6,604 nt of DNA, taken from the NCBI GenBank assembly GCA_030148365.1, contig JASBTO010000181.1, positions 1 through 6,604 of the forward strand. The letters are read 5' to 3'. This document shows, in pieces, positions 5,873 to 6,604 of this stretch. Numbering within the stretch: position 1 is the stretch's first letter; the number at the start of each line of letters is the position of its first letter. The notes under the pieces are model-generated. The model saw nothing but the letters and a program-made list of their open reading frames with translations, had not been told where the DNA came from and did not search any database. The position numbers and the translations under genes are program-made. Origin of the DNA: Kangiellaceae bacterium (lineage in GTDB: Bacteria; Pseudomonadota; Gammaproteobacteria; Enterobacterales; Kangiellaceae).

Positions 5873-6604
5873 TCACTGCCGGGTTGCCACTGCGGGCCCG
5901 GCAACCGGCTCCTCCCGAAGCTCCTGTGCCTCGACCAGATCCTTGAGGGTGCTGCCCGTCAGCGCCGAATCAATGGCGGCCTGGACGCGCTCGGTGACCG
6001 TGTCCACCGGCGTTACCGAGGCAATCTTTTCGGCACTCAGGGTTTTGCGGTTGGTCGACCGCCGCAACAGGTCGTGGACTTCGTCGAGCGGTATTTTTTC
6101 AAGGGGCCGCGCCGGCAGTAACTGTGGCGGGTTGTGATCGGTACAGATCACCAGGTTTGCGGCGATCAGTACATCCAGTTGCTCGTCGATAAATTTCACC
6201 GGCAGTTGCAGGCTGTCGGTAAATCTGTCCGTGGTCCAGGGTTTCTCTCCCGCATCGAAGGCGCGGGCGATATGGTAGAGCAGGGTCAGGCCGAGCTTTT
6301 CCCGGGCCCGGTTGCTGAGCCGCAGCTTGCCCGGATCGATCAGGCTGTGTTGCGGGTGTTGATGATAGTAGCTGATAGTGGAACCGACCAGCAGCACCAG
6401 CCAGCCGAGGTACAGCCACAACATGAAGATCAGGATGGAGGCAAAAGCGGAGTAGATTGCCGCCCGGCTCGACGAGTTGGCGACAAATTCGGCGAACACC
6501 CAGCCCATGGTCTTCCAGGCCACGGCGGTGACCAGGCCGCCGATAAATGCGGAGCGGAATTTGACCTTGGTATTGGGCATGTAGATGTAGATGAACGCGA
6601 AGGC
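5873..6604 (-). CDS. YihY/BrkB-family inner-membrane protein with winged-helix-like tail, N-terminus outside window
   Basis: Read on the minus strand, the frame is open from the window edge (6604) to a TGA at 5873-5875, giving 243 residues; the ATG at 6580 is internal. It starts with AFIYIYMPNTKVKFRSAFIGG, the PNT-V-R-A-IG segment characteristic of the YihY/BrkB family (formerly misnamed RNase BN). Two hydrophobic membrane segments follow, at about fragment residues 19-41 and 53-79 (ILIFMLWLYLGWLVLLVGS). Several more are expected in the missing N-terminal half. After the membrane part, residues about 99-165 read like a small winged-helix domain (REKLGLTLLYHIARAF, a turn, then FTDSLQLPVKFIDEQLDVLI and a strand pair). 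An Ala/Glu-rich tail ends the protein. The family's biochemical function is not established; BrkB was linked to serum resistance in Bordetella. It converges on the sugar dehydrogenase with 13 bases between stops. Confidence 0.88.
   Translation of the reverse strand, partial: AFAFIYIYMPNTKVKFRSAFIGGLVTAVAWKTMGWVFAEFVANSSSRAAIYSAFASILIFMLWLYLGWLVLLVGSTISYYHQHPQHSLIDPGKLRLSNRAREKLGLTLLYHIARAFDAGEKPWTTDRFTDSLQLPVKFIDEQLDVLIAANLVICTDHNPPQLLPARPLEKIPLDEVHDLLRRSTNRKTLSAEKIASVTPVDTVTERVQAAIDSALTGSTLKDLVEAQELREEPVAGPAVATRQ
5878..5909. terminator. Imperfect inverted repeat at the convergent gene ends, possible bidirectional terminator
   Basis: GCCGGGTTGCC (5878-5888) pairs with GGCAACCGGC (5900-5909) with a single bulged G, leaving an 11-base loop. 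It lies 18 bases after the dehydrogenase stop and inside the last codons of the minus-strand gene. A strong stem between convergent genes is where a shared transcription end is expected. Neither side has a T tract, so it is not a canonical intrinsic terminator; it might stabilise a 3' end or be chance in GC-rich coding DNA. Confidence 0.3.

Noticed and set aside
1..6604. Defence system, prophage, integron, CRISPR or insertion sequence content.
   Set aside because: No direct-repeat arrays, terminal inverted repeats, transposase or phage motifs were found; every large frame is accounted for by chromosomal housekeeping or metabolic families.

Overview
The window is a GC-rich, almost fully coding stretch of chromosome from a gammaproteobacterium. 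The protein signatures and the order yciO, trpS, scpA, scpB, rluB suggest a free-living, SMC/ScpAB-type lineage (Pseudomonas-, Marinobacter- or Cellvibrio-like) and not an enteric, because enterics use MukBEF and lack ScpAB. The exact genus cannot be read from the sequence. No mobile element, CRISPR array, tRNA or rRNA is visible.

Layout. The window opens inside a YciO-family gene (1-553, + strand) that lacks only about its first 23 codons. A 194-base gap (554-747) carries a near-consensus sigma-70 promoter (-35 at 611-616, -10 at 634-639) and a GC-rich leader of roughly 100 bases that can fold into hairpins. Four tightly packed + strand genes follow: trpS (TTG start at 748), scpA (41 bases later), scpB (4-base ATGA overlap with scpA) and rluB (26 bases later). 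They look like one transcription unit, combining tryptophan tRNA charging, the two kleisin/winged-helix subunits of the SMC condensin, and a 23S rRNA pseudouridine synthase.

A 129-base gap (4525-4653) holds a perfect 12-base palindrome and a textbook Shine-Dalgarno sequence. It precedes a PQQ-dependent aldose dehydrogenase predicted to be an outer-membrane lipoprotein facing the periplasm (4654-5859). That gene converges, 13 bases apart, on a minus-strand YihY/BrkB-family membrane protein with a winged-helix-like cytoplasmic tail. Its N-terminal part lies beyond the right edge (5873-6604).

How the genes fit together. The left two thirds is a housekeeping block (translation, chromosome segregation, ribosome maturation). 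The right third is a separate sugar-oxidation/envelope module with its own regulation. I found no convincing undescribed system. The observations most worth checking are the structured trpS leader, the possible LacI-type operator before the dehydrogenase, the long acidic tail of ScpB, the atypical lipobox, and the soluble domain of the YihY protein.
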